From a virus, in IMG/VR virus record IMGVR_UViG_3300033150_000500, positions 1-55,447 of that record: 55,447 bases of DNA; one strand, given 5' to 3'. Below, one piece after another: positions 40,388 to 49,390 of the stretch (positions within the stretch are counted from its first letter, which is position 1; every line of letters begins with the position of its first letter). Made by a program: the position numbers and the translations under genes. The notes beneath the pieces were generated by a model. That model was not told the origin of the DNA. It made no database searches and saw nothing but the letters and a program-made list of their open reading frames with translations.

Positions 40388-42223
40388 TTAGTCAACAATT
40401 TCTTTTATTTCAGGCATCGGTTCTTCTTTACGCTCTTTAATTACGGCATTGACACGCTTTTCGATTACCGTCCACTGTTTTGAGCGTGCAAGCTCGTAAA
40501 AGCTAACATTCTTTTTAGTGTAATCAATTTCAATTTCATTAAATATCCACCCGTAGATTTCCCACAACACCCTGCTAAAATTAGTATTAGGAACGGTGGA
40601 TAAAATCATGGCAATCTGCTCCTGTGTTTTCCCACTGTAAGGATAAAATGCCTCTTTTGTCTTGTACCGCCTGTAACCTATCGGGTCGTCAGTATAAATA
40701 ATCCTTGCGATGTCATCTTGAATGCCTTGCTTGATAAACGGGTCTGCTTTGGAATCTGCCACCATCTTTAAATCGTTATACAGGTCATTTAAACTTTTCA
40801 TCTTAAAGTCACGGCTGAATATGTACGAGTAGACAAGTTTTTTGTCCATGTCCGTAATATTTGAGATGGTCATTATCGAAAACCCCCACATATAAGAATA
40901 TGCCATAGCCATCGGGTACAAGGCGTCATATACGTTCTGAAGGTCAATATTTTTACCTGTTGCTGTTTCTGCGATCTGCTGGCGGGAAAAAATCTCAGAA
41001 TTATAAATAGCTTCTTTACACTGTGCCGTCAAGCTCTTAATATACTCGTCCTGGAATTTGATTAAATCAACAGGCGGATATTTGTAAGTAATAATATTAT
41101 CCAGGCTCACGAGGTCTTCCTTATCTCTTGGCATTGAAAGCTCTATTACTTCCTGTGCAGAGGTAGATGTCTTCTGTAAGCCAGTACCACTACACTCACC
41201 ACACAGGCTGTTGTCAGGCAACCGCCCCTTATTACAGTTTGCGGCCTTACACTCACCAATATATTGTACTTTCTGCGGAAACGCAGTAAGGCACATAGTA
41301 AGGTCTAACTCGGAGTTAGCCTTAATGGTTTTCATTAATATCGGTATGGCTTCATCAATAGGAGAAATACAAGTCCGCCCCCTTGTTACAATGTCGTACT
41401 CAAAACCAACCCTTGCGGCAGGGACAAAGTCCAGTTCTGATTTCAGGATGTTAATGCGGTAAATTTTATTTTTAATTTCAATATATTTAGCACCTTTTAT
41501 GTATTCATCTGAAATACCTTGAAGTTCGTCTGCGTCTTCCTGACTTAACTGGTCAAAGACAATGGCGTATGACGGATAGTACATTGTATATCTTTTCAGC
41601 ACAGTTTTACCCTCGTTGTCTTCCTGTACCCTCTCAGGAATCCCACCCGCACCTTTCTCAAACTCATTTAACACAACAAGGAATTGCAATATGTTATTGT
41701 CAAACTGATAATAAATAGCCTCGTGTGCGCTAACCTCAAACGGGTATGGTTTTGCCCGTTCTTTCGTGTTATCAAACTCACCCCACTCATAAACAATAAA
41801 AGAATTAGGGTCTGTGTAGGTAAGCTCAATCCATCTCTTATTCAGGTATTGATCCATTGACTTGTCGCCCCAAAACTTATCTAAAATCCCATCAAGTTTG
41901 TGCAGCTTTTTGTTTTCGTTGTCGTCTTCGTACATCAGCACCCTCTGGACGCCGTTGCTTCGTGGTATCTTGTAGGCCGGCTTCATAAGGTTTTTAGAAA
42001 CCGTCTTTGTGATGTGCATGGTAATGTCCTCACGCTGTTTAAACTGTTTCACACTTTCTCTTTGGTCAAACCTTCGCATCAACGGAGCCATGTCTTCTCC
42101 GGTTATCAGCCTTGTCAGATTTTTGGCGTATTCTGTTACCCTGTCATAATCACGGTGTCTTTTTTCGCCACCAATGATGTCGATTAAAAGCGAAATAGCT
42201 TTATCATTTGTTAATTTCCTCAT
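40388..42223 (-). CDS. Portal protein
   Basis: 611 residues, the length and place (next to terminase) of a portal. Helical C-terminus, central region rich in charged segments. It contains a Cys cluster, ECKAANCNKG and CGECSGTG near residues 323-345, a zinc-binding-like insert. The portal forms the dodecameric ring for DNA entry. Confidence 0.85.
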   Translation of the reverse strand: MRKLTNDKAISLLIDIIGGEKRHRDYDRVTEYAKNLTRLITGEDMAPLMRRFDQRESVKQFKQREDITMHITKTVSKNLMKPAYKIPRSNGVQRVLMYEDDNENKKLHKLDGILDKFWGDKSMDQYLNKRWIELTYTDPNSFIVYEWGEFDNTKERAKPYPFEVSAHEAIYYQFDNNILQFLVVLNEFEKGAGGIPERVQEDNEGKTVLKRYTMYYPSYAIVFDQLSQEDADELQGISDEYIKGAKYIEIKNKIYRINILKSELDFVPAARVGFEYDIVTRGRTCISPIDEAIPILMKTIKANSELDLTMCLTAFPQKVQYIGECKAANCNKGRLPDNSLCGECSGTGLQKTSTSAQEVIELSMPRDKEDLVSLDNIITYKYPPVDLIKFQDEYIKSLTAQCKEAIYNSEIFSRQQIAETATGKNIDLQNVYDALYPMAMAYSYMWGFSIMTISNITDMDKKLVYSYIFSRDFKMKSLNDLYNDLKMVADSKADPFIKQGIQDDIARIIYTDDPIGYRRYKTKEAFYPYSGKTQEQIAMILSTVPNTNFSRVLWEIYGWIFNEIEIDYTKKNVSFYELARSKQWTVIEKRVNAVIKERKEEPMPEIKEIVD

Positions 42224-42527
42224 GCGTAATATCTATTGTATTTTGTTGTTCAATTTTTTCGGGTGTTGCCGCAATCATATTTACTGTTATGCTTGTCGGC
42301 ATCTTGTTCTCGTTTTCTATTCGTGCCATCTTAGGTAAATCAAATTCTAATAATTTAATATATACCTCAACATAGTCTTTATCTTTGAGTTCCTTCCACG
42401 CTTTCTCAAAATCCTTTTCACCTTTTCGTAACATCTTTTGCACAAAGGTCTTTGTGGCGATAGTTTTTTTGTTCAAACCCCCGGAAGGACGACCTGCTTT
42501 CTTTATATGTCCTTTTTCAAATTTCAT
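42204..42527 (-). CDS. Small terminase-like or DUF5681-type protein, 107 aa
   Basis: Basic N-terminus FEKGHIKKAGRPSGGLNKKT (close to the GRP-x-G-x-KNK motif of small DNA-binding terminase partners), then helical charged region. It sits between large terminase and portal and overlaps the portal start by 20 bases, suiting a small-terminase role, not proven. Confidence 0.55.
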   Translation of the reverse strand: MKFEKGHIKKAGRPSGGLNKKTIATKTFVQKMLRKGEKDFEKAWKELKDKDYVEVYIKLLEFDLPKMARIENENKMPTSITVNMIAATPEKIEQQNTIDITHEEINK

Positions 42528-42531
42528 TTTG

Positions 42532-42562
42532 CAAATATATTCCTTTTTTGACCAAAAATCAA
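42532..42562 (-). promoter_or_regulatory. Promoter of the portal operon
   Basis: TTGA (42559-42562), 19 bases, TATATTTG (42532-42539) just before the start at 42527. Located beyond the terminase gene end; the box AACTTGA matches the capsid-operon promoter at 30536-30566. Confidence 0.6.
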
Positions 42563-42569
42563 GTTTTTA

Positions 42570-43880
42570 TCACGTTTTTCTCCCAAAACCCCTGAATTTT
42601 GTCTCAAATGCACTACAAAGCAAGTAATCCATCGTATCTGAGGCGTGACCATATTTCTCATATAATACCCCTGCTTTGTTTTTTACCATCTTTTTGTGTT
42701 TCTTACCCGTTGCGTCCTCCAAAACGTTAATCATGTCGGTAATCATTAGGTCGCATGAGGGGTCAAAGAATACATTTATGTCTTTATAGCCTCCCCCAAG
42801 ACAGCGGTTAATAAAATCACGCCTCGTATTAAACAGGGGGTTACGTTTTGGCACACGCATAGACCAGTTACGCATATATGATTTTAATTCGTGTTCTATG
42901 ATGTCGTAATTATGTACTTTTGATGTTGTTGACCTTGCCCTGCCCGAAGCATCACCGTAAACATAAATCCCAACCTCATATTCGGGGTATCTCTCCTGAA
43001 AGGCATCGCAAACATCCTGTGTGGAATTAAGCGGGTTCTCTAAAGCCAGGATATCAAAGCACCCGACATTATAAACACTATCTACCTCGTAGATGTGCCA
43101 CAGGCTTGCCGTCATGTGCGGTGAAATATTGAAATCCCATGAAATATGTATCGGCAGGTCTATGTTATAACTGATAGGCTTTACGTTTTTATCCATGTCA
43201 AAGCAAGCATAGAAGTCACTTCCAAGACGTATTCTTCCCCACTTGCCCTCGACATAAATCCTTCTCATGTTCGGATCGTGTGCCACCTCCTGCTCAAGAA
43301 CCTCGATGTACTGGTCGTCCAGAAACAGATTCATCTTGTAATTCGACCACATCGTAAACACTTTATCGCTTTGCTTTTCAAAGAACCTTTCGTGAATCCA
43401 ATGGTCAATAGAAATAGGGTTAAATGTGCCTATGATCTGCTTATAAGAATCCGTCCGACCTCTCAGGCGTAAATCCAGTTGGTTAAATTCTTCATGTTCA
43501 AGTTCGGTAAATTCTTCGCACCAGATACCTGTTATGCCGTGTATTGATTTTAGTTTTTCGCTGTCATCCAACCCTGTTGTGATGATCTCGTTCCCGTTGG
43601 AGAACGTGAAGGTCATTTTAGTGTTATTTATAGAAACGTGCTTACCAATTCCGAAGTCATTGATGACCTGTTTTATCAAAGTAAACACACTGCCCTCGAT
43701 AGTGGTTTTGAATTTTCTTACGACAAGGAATTTATGTCTTTCGCTGCGGGTACACCTTTCGACTATCTTTTGTGCGACTGCGTGGCTCTTTCCTGACCCC
43801 GCGCCTCCCCAAACCACCAGGTATCTAAGGATTGAATCGAAAACAGGCTGAAAAGCGGGGTTGAAAAGTACGTTAGACAT
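42570..43880 (-). CDS. terL: Terminase large subunit
   Basis: 436 residues. ATPase: Walker A GGAGSGKS (25-32), Walker B GIWCEE (118-123). Nuclease: SWDFN (Asp249), GDASGR (Asp310) and MDYLLC (Asp near 427). Length and order match PBSX/Terminase_3-type large subunits. Packages phage DNA into the head; the circularly repeated ends suggest headful packaging. Confidence 0.95.
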   Translation of the reverse strand: MSNVLFNPAFQPVFDSILRYLVVWGGAGSGKSHAVAQKIVERCTRSERHKFLVVRKFKTTIEGSVFTLIKQVINDFGIGKHVSINNTKMTFTFSNGNEIITTGLDDSEKLKSIHGITGIWCEEFTELEHEEFNQLDLRLRGRTDSYKQIIGTFNPISIDHWIHERFFEKQSDKVFTMWSNYKMNLFLDDQYIEVLEQEVAHDPNMRRIYVEGKWGRIRLGSDFYACFDMDKNVKPISYNIDLPIHISWDFNISPHMTASLWHIYEVDSVYNVGCFDILALENPLNSTQDVCDAFQERYPEYEVGIYVYGDASGRARSTTSKVHNYDIIEHELKSYMRNWSMRVPKRNPLFNTRRDFINRCLGGGYKDINVFFDPSCDLMITDMINVLEDATGKKHKKMVKNKAGVLYEKYGHASDTMDYLLCSAFETKFRGFGRKT

Positions 43881-43893
43881 TTACAATTAAATG

Positions 43894-44073
43894 TTATTTC
43901 ATAATCAAGTATAGACCTAATGTTATTATCCCAATAACAAATGCTGTTATCCCAAATACCAGCAAGGCGAGTAAAACACCACGTAACATAGTCGCAATAA
44001 TAAATATAGCAACAAATGGGGACAAAATAAGCAAAATTCCTATTATGGCTTTCAGTTTTAATGTGTTATTCAT
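43894..44073 (-). CDS. Small membrane protein, 59 aa
   Basis: Two hydrophobic segments (about 9-30 and 34-56) with little else. Found in the gap between terminase and the next gene. Starts MNNTLKLK. Unknown role. Confidence 0.55.
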   Translation of the reverse strand: MNNTLKLKAIIGILLILSPFVAIFIIATMLRGVLLALLVFGITAFVIGIITLGLYLIMK

Positions 44074-44076
44074 TAT

Positions 44077-44331
44077 TTATCTTTTTAAATTATCAAGTAA
44101 TATTTTATCAATATGTTGGAAAACAGATTCAGGTCTTTCCCAATTTTCTTCTGCATATTTCACAACCTCATCAAACCATTCAGGGAACCAATCGAGATGG
44201 CCTTGTGGCAACGTGTCTGCTAATACATAATATTGTTGTATGTGGAATAATTCACCATGAGAATTACTGTTATATATCCTTTGTGCATATTTTTCTATTC
44301 CCAGTTTTTCTAATATTTTAACAAATTCCAT
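44077..44331 (-). CDS. Hypothetical protein, 84 aa
   Basis: Helical, with aromatic-rich segments (LDWFPEWFDEV). Two bases after the next gene and 4 before the small membrane gene. Not recognised. Confidence 0.6.
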   Translation of the reverse strand: MEFVKILEKLGIEKYAQRIYNSNSHGELFHIQQYYVLADTLPQGHLDWFPEWFDEVVKYAEENWERPESVFQHIDKILLDNLKR

Positions 44332-44332
44332 T

Positions 44333-44518
44333 TTATCCCCCCTTTTTATTTATCTTTTCAAGACACAATAACTCTATTTCCTTTTTATCAATAACTGTCA
44401 AAATTATATCCGTGAAATCAACGCCCTTGTAAAACAATTTGTCAACACTGAAACCGTTATCGGTCTGCTGGCCGTGAACGTTAAAAGTGAAACCCTTGTA
44501 CGTTATTGTTAGTATCAT
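44333..44518 (-). CDS. Hypothetical protein, 61 aa
   Basis: Strand-rich start (MILTITYKGFTFNVHG), then helix. No recognised family. Confidence 0.6.
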   Translation of the reverse strand: MILTITYKGFTFNVHGQQTDNGFSVDKLFYKGVDFTDIILTVIDKKEIELLCLEKINKKGG

Positions 44519-44529
44519 AAAAGTAAATA

Positions 44530-44760
44530 CTACTCTTTATTCAATGTTTTAAATTTAGTGGTTTCTAATTCACTATGGAAACGATAACCACAACAGTCTT
44601 TTGGTAACTCATCCATTTCAATATACATCAATCTCTCGCTCCTTCTTGCAAGATGATAAAAATTAACCCTGCATTTAAAGTCCTCGTATTCCATGTCTTT
44701 CCAAAAAATAAACTTTCTTGTGGCAAGGTTTAGGATTACATAATTTTTCTTCTTTTTCAT
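44530..44760 (-). CDS. Hypothetical protein, 76 aa
   Basis: Basic N-terminus (MKKKKNY), one central Cys and a C-terminal CCGYRF. No domain recognised; part of the small-gene series before terminase. Confidence 0.6.
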   Translation of the reverse strand: MKKKKNYVILNLATRKFIFWKDMEYEDFKCRVNFYHLARRSERLMYIEMDELPKDCCGYRFHSELETTKFKTLNKE

Positions 44761-44797
44761 TACTTTAAGGTTTTAAGTTTGTATTTTATATTTCCAA

Positions 44798-44965
44798 TCA
44801 TATTACCTCTATTTTTTTTACAATAACACCTTTATACTCAAAGCACCCATCAACAGCATTTCGCTCTATGTAGGAATAAACACCCTTGCCCCAGCCGTAG
44901 CGCCTCATCAGGCCACTAATGTTGCGATAGCCGACGCCATCGACTATGTAAATGCTATTTTTCAT
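44798..44965 (-). CDS. Hypothetical protein, 55 aa
   Basis: MKNSIYIVDGVGYRN, an R-R-Y-GWGKG segment and a C-terminal VIVKKIEVI. Found in the gap between two larger genes; overlaps the upstream gene by 11 bases. No family recognised. Confidence 0.6.
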   Translation of the reverse strand: MKNSIYIVDGVGYRNISGLMRRYGWGKGVYSYIERNAVDGCFEYKGVIVKKIEVI

Positions 44966-45272
44966 CTATCTCGATCTTTACACTGTAAACAGGAATACCA
45001 CCTCCGGCTATGGATTTATTAATAATCTCAGATGTTACTACAACTTCTGTTATAGCACAATCCTGTAATTCGTTAAATTTAAAAATAAGCCTTTTAATTT
45101 CTCCACTTAGTTTTGATACTGTTATTTCATCTTTTATGAGTTCATAGGAGTGAAGGGACATCCATCTATGGTAATCAGTTGCAAAACCCATTATTACTTT
45201 TGGCTTCCATGTTTCCGCAGTGTAATTACCACCTGTAAATTCTTCAAAATATTCTTCTACTTTCGTTTTCAT
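44955..45272 (-). CDS. Hypothetical protein, 105 aa
   Basis: Helical/strand mixed protein ending EIDEK with TAG as stop, one of the few TAG stops here. Leader CTAAAAACCTTACAGCT fits the phage's initiation motif. No family. Confidence 0.6.
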   Translation of the reverse strand: MKTKVEEYFEEFTGGNYTAETWKPKVIMGFATDYHRWMSLHSYELIKDEITVSKLSGEIKRLIFKFNELQDCAITEVVVTSEIINKSIAGGGIPVYSVKIEIDEK

Positions 45273-45377
45273 AGCTGTAAGGTTTTTAGTTTGTTTTTAT
45301 ATTCTCGGAATCTATCATACGATTTGTATGCGTAGGCAGTCTTCTGGATAATCTATTCTTTGCATGTCTTAAAGTTT

Positions 45378-45644
45378 TTAAATTGTTCTATCGCCTTCAA
45401 AAACATCAATCCATAAATGTGAAACTCCGTGCTTATGATTAAAATCGGTTTTACCGCCTATCAAAGAACGGTCATAGTATTCTAATTTCCACATTGGCGC
45501 TTTCTTCCCCACACGTTTATTATGAATATCATAAATAAGAGAATGTGCGTAGCGCTCAACCGCCAACTGGTCTGTTGACGCCCATAGGTTTTTCTGAAAC
45601 CTAAAATGATCATACGTTACTTCTGCTAATACATATATTTTCAT
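45378..45644 (-). CDS. Hypothetical protein, 88 aa
   Basis: Aromatic-rich protein starting MKIYVLAEVTYDHF; no recognised domain. Preceded by a region with a 49-residue membrane gene. Confidence 0.6.
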   Translation of the reverse strand: MKIYVLAEVTYDHFRFQKNLWASTDQLAVERYAHSLIYDIHNKRVGKKAPMWKLEYYDRSLIGGKTDFNHKHGVSHLWIDVFEGDRTI

Positions 45645-45719
45645 AATTACAAATTCATGTCTTAATTCTTATGTGGTAAGAAACCAAATCTGATTTTAAA
45701 CCAGATACTATCATTTTAA

Positions 45720-45869
45720 TTATTCCTTTCTATTATTTAAACCTTTTTGAAATATCTCCCTAAATGCCTTTTCGGATTTATTAAGACATCGAAGTGCCAT
45801 TACAGATAGAACAATTATTATCAGTAATGGTATGGTTGTTACTATTGATACTATTATTTTTTGTTCCAT
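45720..45869 (-). CDS. Single-pass membrane protein, 49 aa
   Basis: MEQKIIVSIVTTIP, hydrophobic segment at 5-25, basic tail. It is the first gene after the promoter 45893-45923, with a leader ending AATTTTAATATC. Confidence 0.55.
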   Translation of the reverse strand: MEQKIIVSIVTTIPLLIIIVLSVMALRCLNKSEKAFREIFQKGLNNRKE

Positions 45870-45892
45870 GATATTAAAATTTTAAGTTTCTG

Positions 45893-45923
45893 CAAACATA
45901 CAACAATAAAATCTACAAAGCAA
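45893..45923 (-). promoter_or_regulatory. Promoter of the packaging gene operon
   Basis: TTGC (45920-45923), 19 bases, TATGTTTG (45893-45900), then the first gene at 45869. Strong consensus match; probably drives small genes through terminase, portal and beyond. Confidence 0.6.
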
Positions 45924-45984
45924 GAAAAAACGCAACTATTTTCTGCATACGTGGACAAAACGCGGTGGAAATTCCACATCTTAA

Positions 45985-46000
45985 AGCGCTTTAGTATCAC
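45985..46000. repeat. 16-base inverted repeat, left arm
   Basis: AGCGCTTTAGTATCAC; the exact reverse complement lies at 46485-46500, about 490 bases away. The arm includes the palindrome AAAGCGCTTT (45983-45992). Candidate binding or recombination site. Confidence 0.6.
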
Positions 46001-46280
46001 TAATGCTCCCAAATCAGGCAAAAAAAATCACGGAAAGCAGCAAAAAAAATTAACAGGGTGGAAAAATGTGGGGGGGATACCCAAACCACTCTCACCGCTT
46101 CTCTGCTGGGGGTGTACCCCTATTAATCATAATGATAATTATAGGACATCGGTTTTGCTGAGTATCAACGCTTTATATATTGAGTATATTACATACGTAC
46201 GAATTATGACAGCATGGCAGATGTTGAATCATGGTATCTGTGAGCCGGTTTATCTTGGAAGTTTATATCTATAATTTAAA

Positions 46281-46331
46281 TACCACCTCCATATAGTAAT
46301 TAACTAATATACTACCTCAGTGTAGTAATTA
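46281..46331. repeat. Two 22-base direct near-repeats
   Basis: 46281-46302 and 46310-46331 match at 18 of 22 positions (TAC-ACCTC, then TAGTAATTA), start-to-start spacing 29 bases. Possible iterons or operator pair. Confidence 0.4.
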
Positions 46332-46484
46332 CATTTGTAGCTGTGTAGCTAAGGAAATAGAGTACAATGTAGTTTGTAGCTGTTCTTAGCCTGCTGGAGA
46401 GCTTTAAATATCTTTTTGGTATGGTAGGATAGAAAGAAAGTAGGGTATCTTAGAAGGCTTAATAAGTGCATTGGGAAGGAATTG

Positions 46485-46500
46485 GTGATACTAAAGCGCT
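46485..46500. repeat. 16-base inverted repeat, right arm
   Basis: GTGATACTAAAGCGCT, exact reverse complement of 45985-46000. The arm is flanked by ATCAC, giving an extra imperfect dyad around AGCGCT. Confidence 0.6.
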
Positions 46501-46581
46501 AAATCACTATTAAACTAATAAAAAAGCCTGATAAGTTAATACCAAGCTTGAGTTATTTAAATGTGTGAAGTGTTATAGAAA

Positions 46582-46884
46582 TTAAAGTATTGTAAAACTG
46601 TTTTTATCTTTAACCTCCACTATTATCGTATTGCCTCTATACAAACTCCTCCTTTTATCGTAAGACTTGGATATATAACATCCCATATCAATATTCGGCC
46701 TCTCTACGCCGACAAGGTGCTGGTGTGTTATAACATCCAATCCCTTTGTATGTGGGCTTTCGCTTGTGTCTGTTACCATTAAAGCGTAAAACTCATTCCG
46801 CTTTAGCTTTCTTGGATTATTCACTATCTCAATAAATCTTAATCCGCTTTCTTCGCAAACTTTTTCATGTGTCGTTGTTTTCAT
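46582..46884 (-). CDS. Hypothetical protein, 100 aa
   Basis: Cys-containing (CEESGL, MGCYISK), strand-rich; last gene before the control region. No recognised family. Confidence 0.6.
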   Translation of the reverse strand: MKTTTHEKVCEESGLRFIEIVNNPRKLKRNEFYALMVTDTSESPHTKGLDVITHQHLVGVERPNIDMGCYISKSYDKRRSLYRGNTIIVEVKDKNSFTIL

Positions 46885-46915
46885 AATTCTATATTTAGAG
46901 GTTTATAGTTTTAAA

Positions 46916-47221
46916 TTACATTATCTTTGAAGTACATCCCTGATAGGTGTAATTAGTATGCAGTCTTTCATCTTCGTACACCTCAAATATGGCTACATTA
47001 TTGGTATCTTCAATAAAGTGCTTATATTCCCACGCCTGCTCAAATGTAATATTATCAAGTGTATTACTTTCCCATCCAAAATCAAGTGCATCCTGCCAAC
47101 AATCACTTATTGTGGCATCAAACATAGATTTGAACTCATCTTTGATAATGTCGAGGTCAAAACTCACAAACACCTGTTTGGCTATTTGTTGACCGTTTTT
47201 ATAAATTCCTATTTTGTACAT
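46916..47221 (-). CDS. Hypothetical protein, 101 aa
   Basis: Acidic with a helical middle (KDEFKSMFDATISDCWQD). No family recognised. Part of the early small-gene set. Confidence 0.6.
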   Translation of the reverse strand: MYKIGIYKNGQQIAKQVFVSFDLDIIKDEFKSMFDATISDCWQDALDFGWESNTLDNITFEQAWEYKHFIEDTNNVAIFEVYEDERLHTNYTYQGCTSKIM

Positions 47222-47236
47222 GGTTTATATCTCCTA

Positions 47237-47683
47237 TTAATTAAATTGGTTAATTTCAGTAACTCCTTTATAATAACGCTCATGCTTGATAATTAAAGTA
47301 TCTAAATTAATAGTATAGAGCCATTCAATATCTCCGTGTATGCATGTGGTAGGCTCATAGGCTCCGACCTTCCATTTTTCCAGCGGCTCACATGGCATCA
47401 TACCTCTTCCGAATTTCTTATCGCAAAGGGCATCCCGTTTATCATAGTCTACCTTTCTCCTTTCCTCGTACTTAATCTGGTTGTCCCGATATTCAGCGGC
47501 TCCAATAATGATAAGCCAGCCCGCGGCCTGAGAAATGTTGTTTCTTATTTTGCCTTCCTTTATCCATTTGATAAACTTTTTCAATGTCGGCAGGGTTCCT
47601 TCAGGGTAGCCGTCTGAGTGTCTGTAAAAATACAGTTTGTCTCCGGTGTTGTCTGTTAAGATGATGTTTGCTCTTGTACTCAT
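47237..47683 (-). CDS. Conserved phage protein (MSTRANI type), 148 aa
   Basis: Begins MSTRANIILTDN-GDKLYFYRHSDGYPEG, a pattern common to uncharacterised phage and plasmid proteins. It ends with an aromatic C-terminal half. Function unknown. Leader AACTAAAACCTAAGAAACC matches the phage's initiation motif. Confidence 0.65.
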   Translation of the reverse strand: MSTRANIILTDNTGDKLYFYRHSDGYPEGTLPTLKKFIKWIKEGKIRNNISQAAGWLIIIGAAEYRDNQIKYEERRKVDYDKRDALCDKKFGRGMMPCEPLEKWKVGAYEPTTCIHGDIEWLYTINLDTLIIKHERYYKGVTEINQFN

Positions 47684-47718
47684 GGTTTCTTAGGTTTTAG
47701 TTAAAATTTAATTTTGGT

Positions 47719-47988
47719 TTATGCCTCTACAATTACAGCTTCACTTTGATCGTAAGACAGTGAACAGCCTCTGGTGTATAATATACCATACTTCGCATAA
47801 TCTGGCTCTTCTGCCCTTAATGATTGATAAGCATCTGATAGTGTTTTTACAGCTTCCTTTTTTGTGTTGAAGATGATTTTAAATCCGTTAAACCTGGCTT
47901 TCTCTTCTTTTGAATTTATAGTTCGGATTTTATTGCGCAGGATGTAATTTCCTGAGATTCCTCCGGTAATTATAATTATTGTTCTCAT
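47719..47988 (-). CDS. Hypothetical protein, 89 aa
   Basis: Strand start (RTIIIITGGISGNYIL), then a Lys/Glu helix. No family. Follows 47993 by 4 bases. Confidence 0.6.
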   Translation of the reverse strand: MRTIIIITGGISGNYILRNKIRTINSKEEKARFNGFKIIFNTKKEAVKTLSDAYQSLRAEEPDYAKYGILYTRGCSLSYDQSEAVIVEA

Positions 47989-47992
47989 GGCT

Positions 47993-48298
47993 CTAAAATT
48001 TAATTTTTGTTTTAATTTTTGTATCCCTGTATATTTTTAGCTCGTAAGGGTTCACATATCCGTCTTGGGTTAATACCCTGTGATCCATTAATTCGATTAA
48101 CCAGGGATATGAAAAGCGTCCCCACTTGCCTTTTTGTATGATATAGCAGAACAAGATCAGCACTTCATCTGATTTGAGTGTTCCTGTTTCATATTCTATC
48201 ACATAATCTTTGAATTGCTCAGTGTCTAAATGAATAGTAATTTCCTTTTCTTCCTCTTCGATTATTTCCGGGGTTATTTCCTTTTTCCAGTTAAACAT
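47993..48298 (-). CDS. Hypothetical protein, 101 aa
   Basis: Acidic N-terminus, then an aromatic helix (VLILFCYIIQKGKWGRFSYP). Overlaps the upstream 48-residue gene. No family recognised. Confidence 0.6.
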   Translation of the reverse strand: MFNWKKEITPEIIEEEEKEITIHLDTEQFKDYVIEYETGTLKSDEVLILFCYIIQKGKWGRFSYPWLIELMDHRVLTQDGYVNPYELKIYRDTKIKTKIKF

Positions 48299-48437
48299 TC
48301 CATACCTCCCGCTTTAAACAGTTTTCTTGTTTGCTTGTACGATATATAATGTTGTTTTGTCTGCAATACCTTGAAAGTGCAACCCTGTAATCAACATTGT
48401 GTTGTTTCATTCTTTTTTCGTAAGTTTCTGTTTTCAT
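48291..48437 (-). CDS. Hypothetical protein, 48 aa
   Basis: MKTETYEKRMKQHNV to CLKREVWNV, basic and helical. Read from the gap; overlaps the gene below by 8 bases. Confidence 0.55.
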   Translation of the reverse strand: MKTETYEKRMKQHNVDYRVALSRYCRQNNIIYRTSKQENCLKREVWNV

Positions 48438-48461
48438 AATAATTAGTTTTTAGCGGAGGTT

Positions 48462-48614
48462 TTATTCCTCCCATAATATTAAATCTCCATCGCTATCTAA
48501 GCTAATATCTTCCCACTTTCCCATATTTGTATATTTCCTTCTAATATTATCAGTATCCTTTTTATCAAAATACTCTAATATTTTTTGATTATCTGCATCG
48601 ATTACTTTTTTCAT
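48462..48614 (-). CDS. Hypothetical protein, 50 aa
   Basis: MKKVIDADNQKILE to DLILWEE, acidic. Overlaps the membrane gene upstream by 26 bases. Not recognised. Confidence 0.55.
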   Translation of the reverse strand: MKKVIDADNQKILEYFDKKDTDNIRRKYTNMGKWEDISLDSDGDLILWEE

Positions 48615-48729
48615 GGCTTCTGGTTTTTATTCTGCTCACTCCCTCATAAATTAAGGCAGTGGCAAAGGTTAATATTAAAGTTATAATAACTGCATTGTTG
48701 ATCGTGAATGTTAATAGTGTTTCGTTCAT
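48589..48729 (-). CDS. Single-pass membrane protein, 46 aa
   Basis: MNETLLTFTINNA followed by a hydrophobic segment (VIITLILTFATALIY) and a basic tail. Leader AATTAAAACCTAAAACC is the model initiation motif of this phage. Confidence 0.55.
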   Translation of the reverse strand: MNETLLTFTINNAVIITLILTFATALIYEGVSRIKTRSHEKSNRCR

Positions 48730-48751
48730 GGTTTTAGGTTTTAATTATTAA

Positions 48752-49366
48752 TTAGTAACTTTCAATTTCACCAGTTTCTAAAAATGTTATTCCCCTACTT
48801 AATATTTCATCTTCTGCAAATTCGTCTGAATCCTGGTATTCCATATCTCCGACAATCCCAGCCTTCCACGCCTCTAAACAGTCTTCAATTAATTCTTTCA
48901 ATGTAATATTATAAGGGTTTTTAATAAATTCCCTCATTGGGTGTATTATATCATCATCACCGCAATAACCAGTAAAAGGGCAACAAGTTTCTATATATTG
49001 TATTTTTGAATATCTATCATATTTCCATTTGCTATTTTCGCGTTTTTCATATTTCCCGTATGGTTTTCTTTCATACAATATATGATAAAAGTTATTTAAA
49101 ATAAACGTTCTCAGTCTTATTTCTGTTAGCTCTTCCTGTTCCTGAGTAAAGTTATTTTCTTTCATTGTACAATACGAATAACTATATGGAGAAACCGCGT
49201 AATCATGTTTTATTCCAAATTCCCTTGCAAATTCTTTTAGTGAAGCACTCCATTCATCCATCCAAAAATACTCATCGTTCCCGTCTTTATAATTAGATAT
49301 TGCGTATTCCTTTGCTTGATCAGATAACTCATCAAATTCGTAAACATTGATAGTTTTTGTTTCCAT
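48752..49366 (-). CDS. Conserved hypothetical protein, 204 aa
   Basis: Begins METKTINVYEFDELSDQAKEYAISNYKD, which matches a family spread in phages and mobile elements with unknown function. Acidic, several Cys (CCPFTGYCGDD). First gene after the promoter 49391-49421. Might be an anti-defence protein, by analogy with other early-expressed phage proteins. Confidence 0.65.
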   Translation of the reverse strand: METKTINVYEFDELSDQAKEYAISNYKDGNDEYFWMDEWSASLKEFAREFGIKHDYAVSPYSYSYCTMKENNFTQEQEELTEIRLRTFILNNFYHILYERKPYGKYEKRENSKWKYDRYSKIQYIETCCPFTGYCGDDDIIHPMREFIKNPYNITLKELIEDCLEAWKAGIVGDMEYQDSDEFAEDEILSRGITFLETGEIESY

Positions 49367-49390
49367 GTGGCTTAGGTTTTAAAGTTTATG

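Larger units (their letters stand above)
45870..46581. promoter_or_regulatory. Gene-free control region (about 710 bases)
   Basis: No minus-strand gene. It holds the promoter at 45893-45923, a 13-base palindrome GTGGAA-A-TTCCAC (45965-45977), the 16-base inverted pair at 45985-46000 and 46485-46500, two 22-base near-repeats at 46281-46302 and 46310-46331, two copies of TTTGTAGCTGT (46334, 46373) and G/C-tracts near 46070-46130. A plus-strand frame through part of it looks spurious. It separates the early small genes from the packaging genes. Possible late control region or origin. Confidence 0.6.

Noticed and set aside
45861-46274. Plus-strand frame of 137 codons in the control region
   Set aside because: It is the only rightward candidate of that size, overlaps a promoter and the first small gene, has odd repetitive composition and no recognised pattern.
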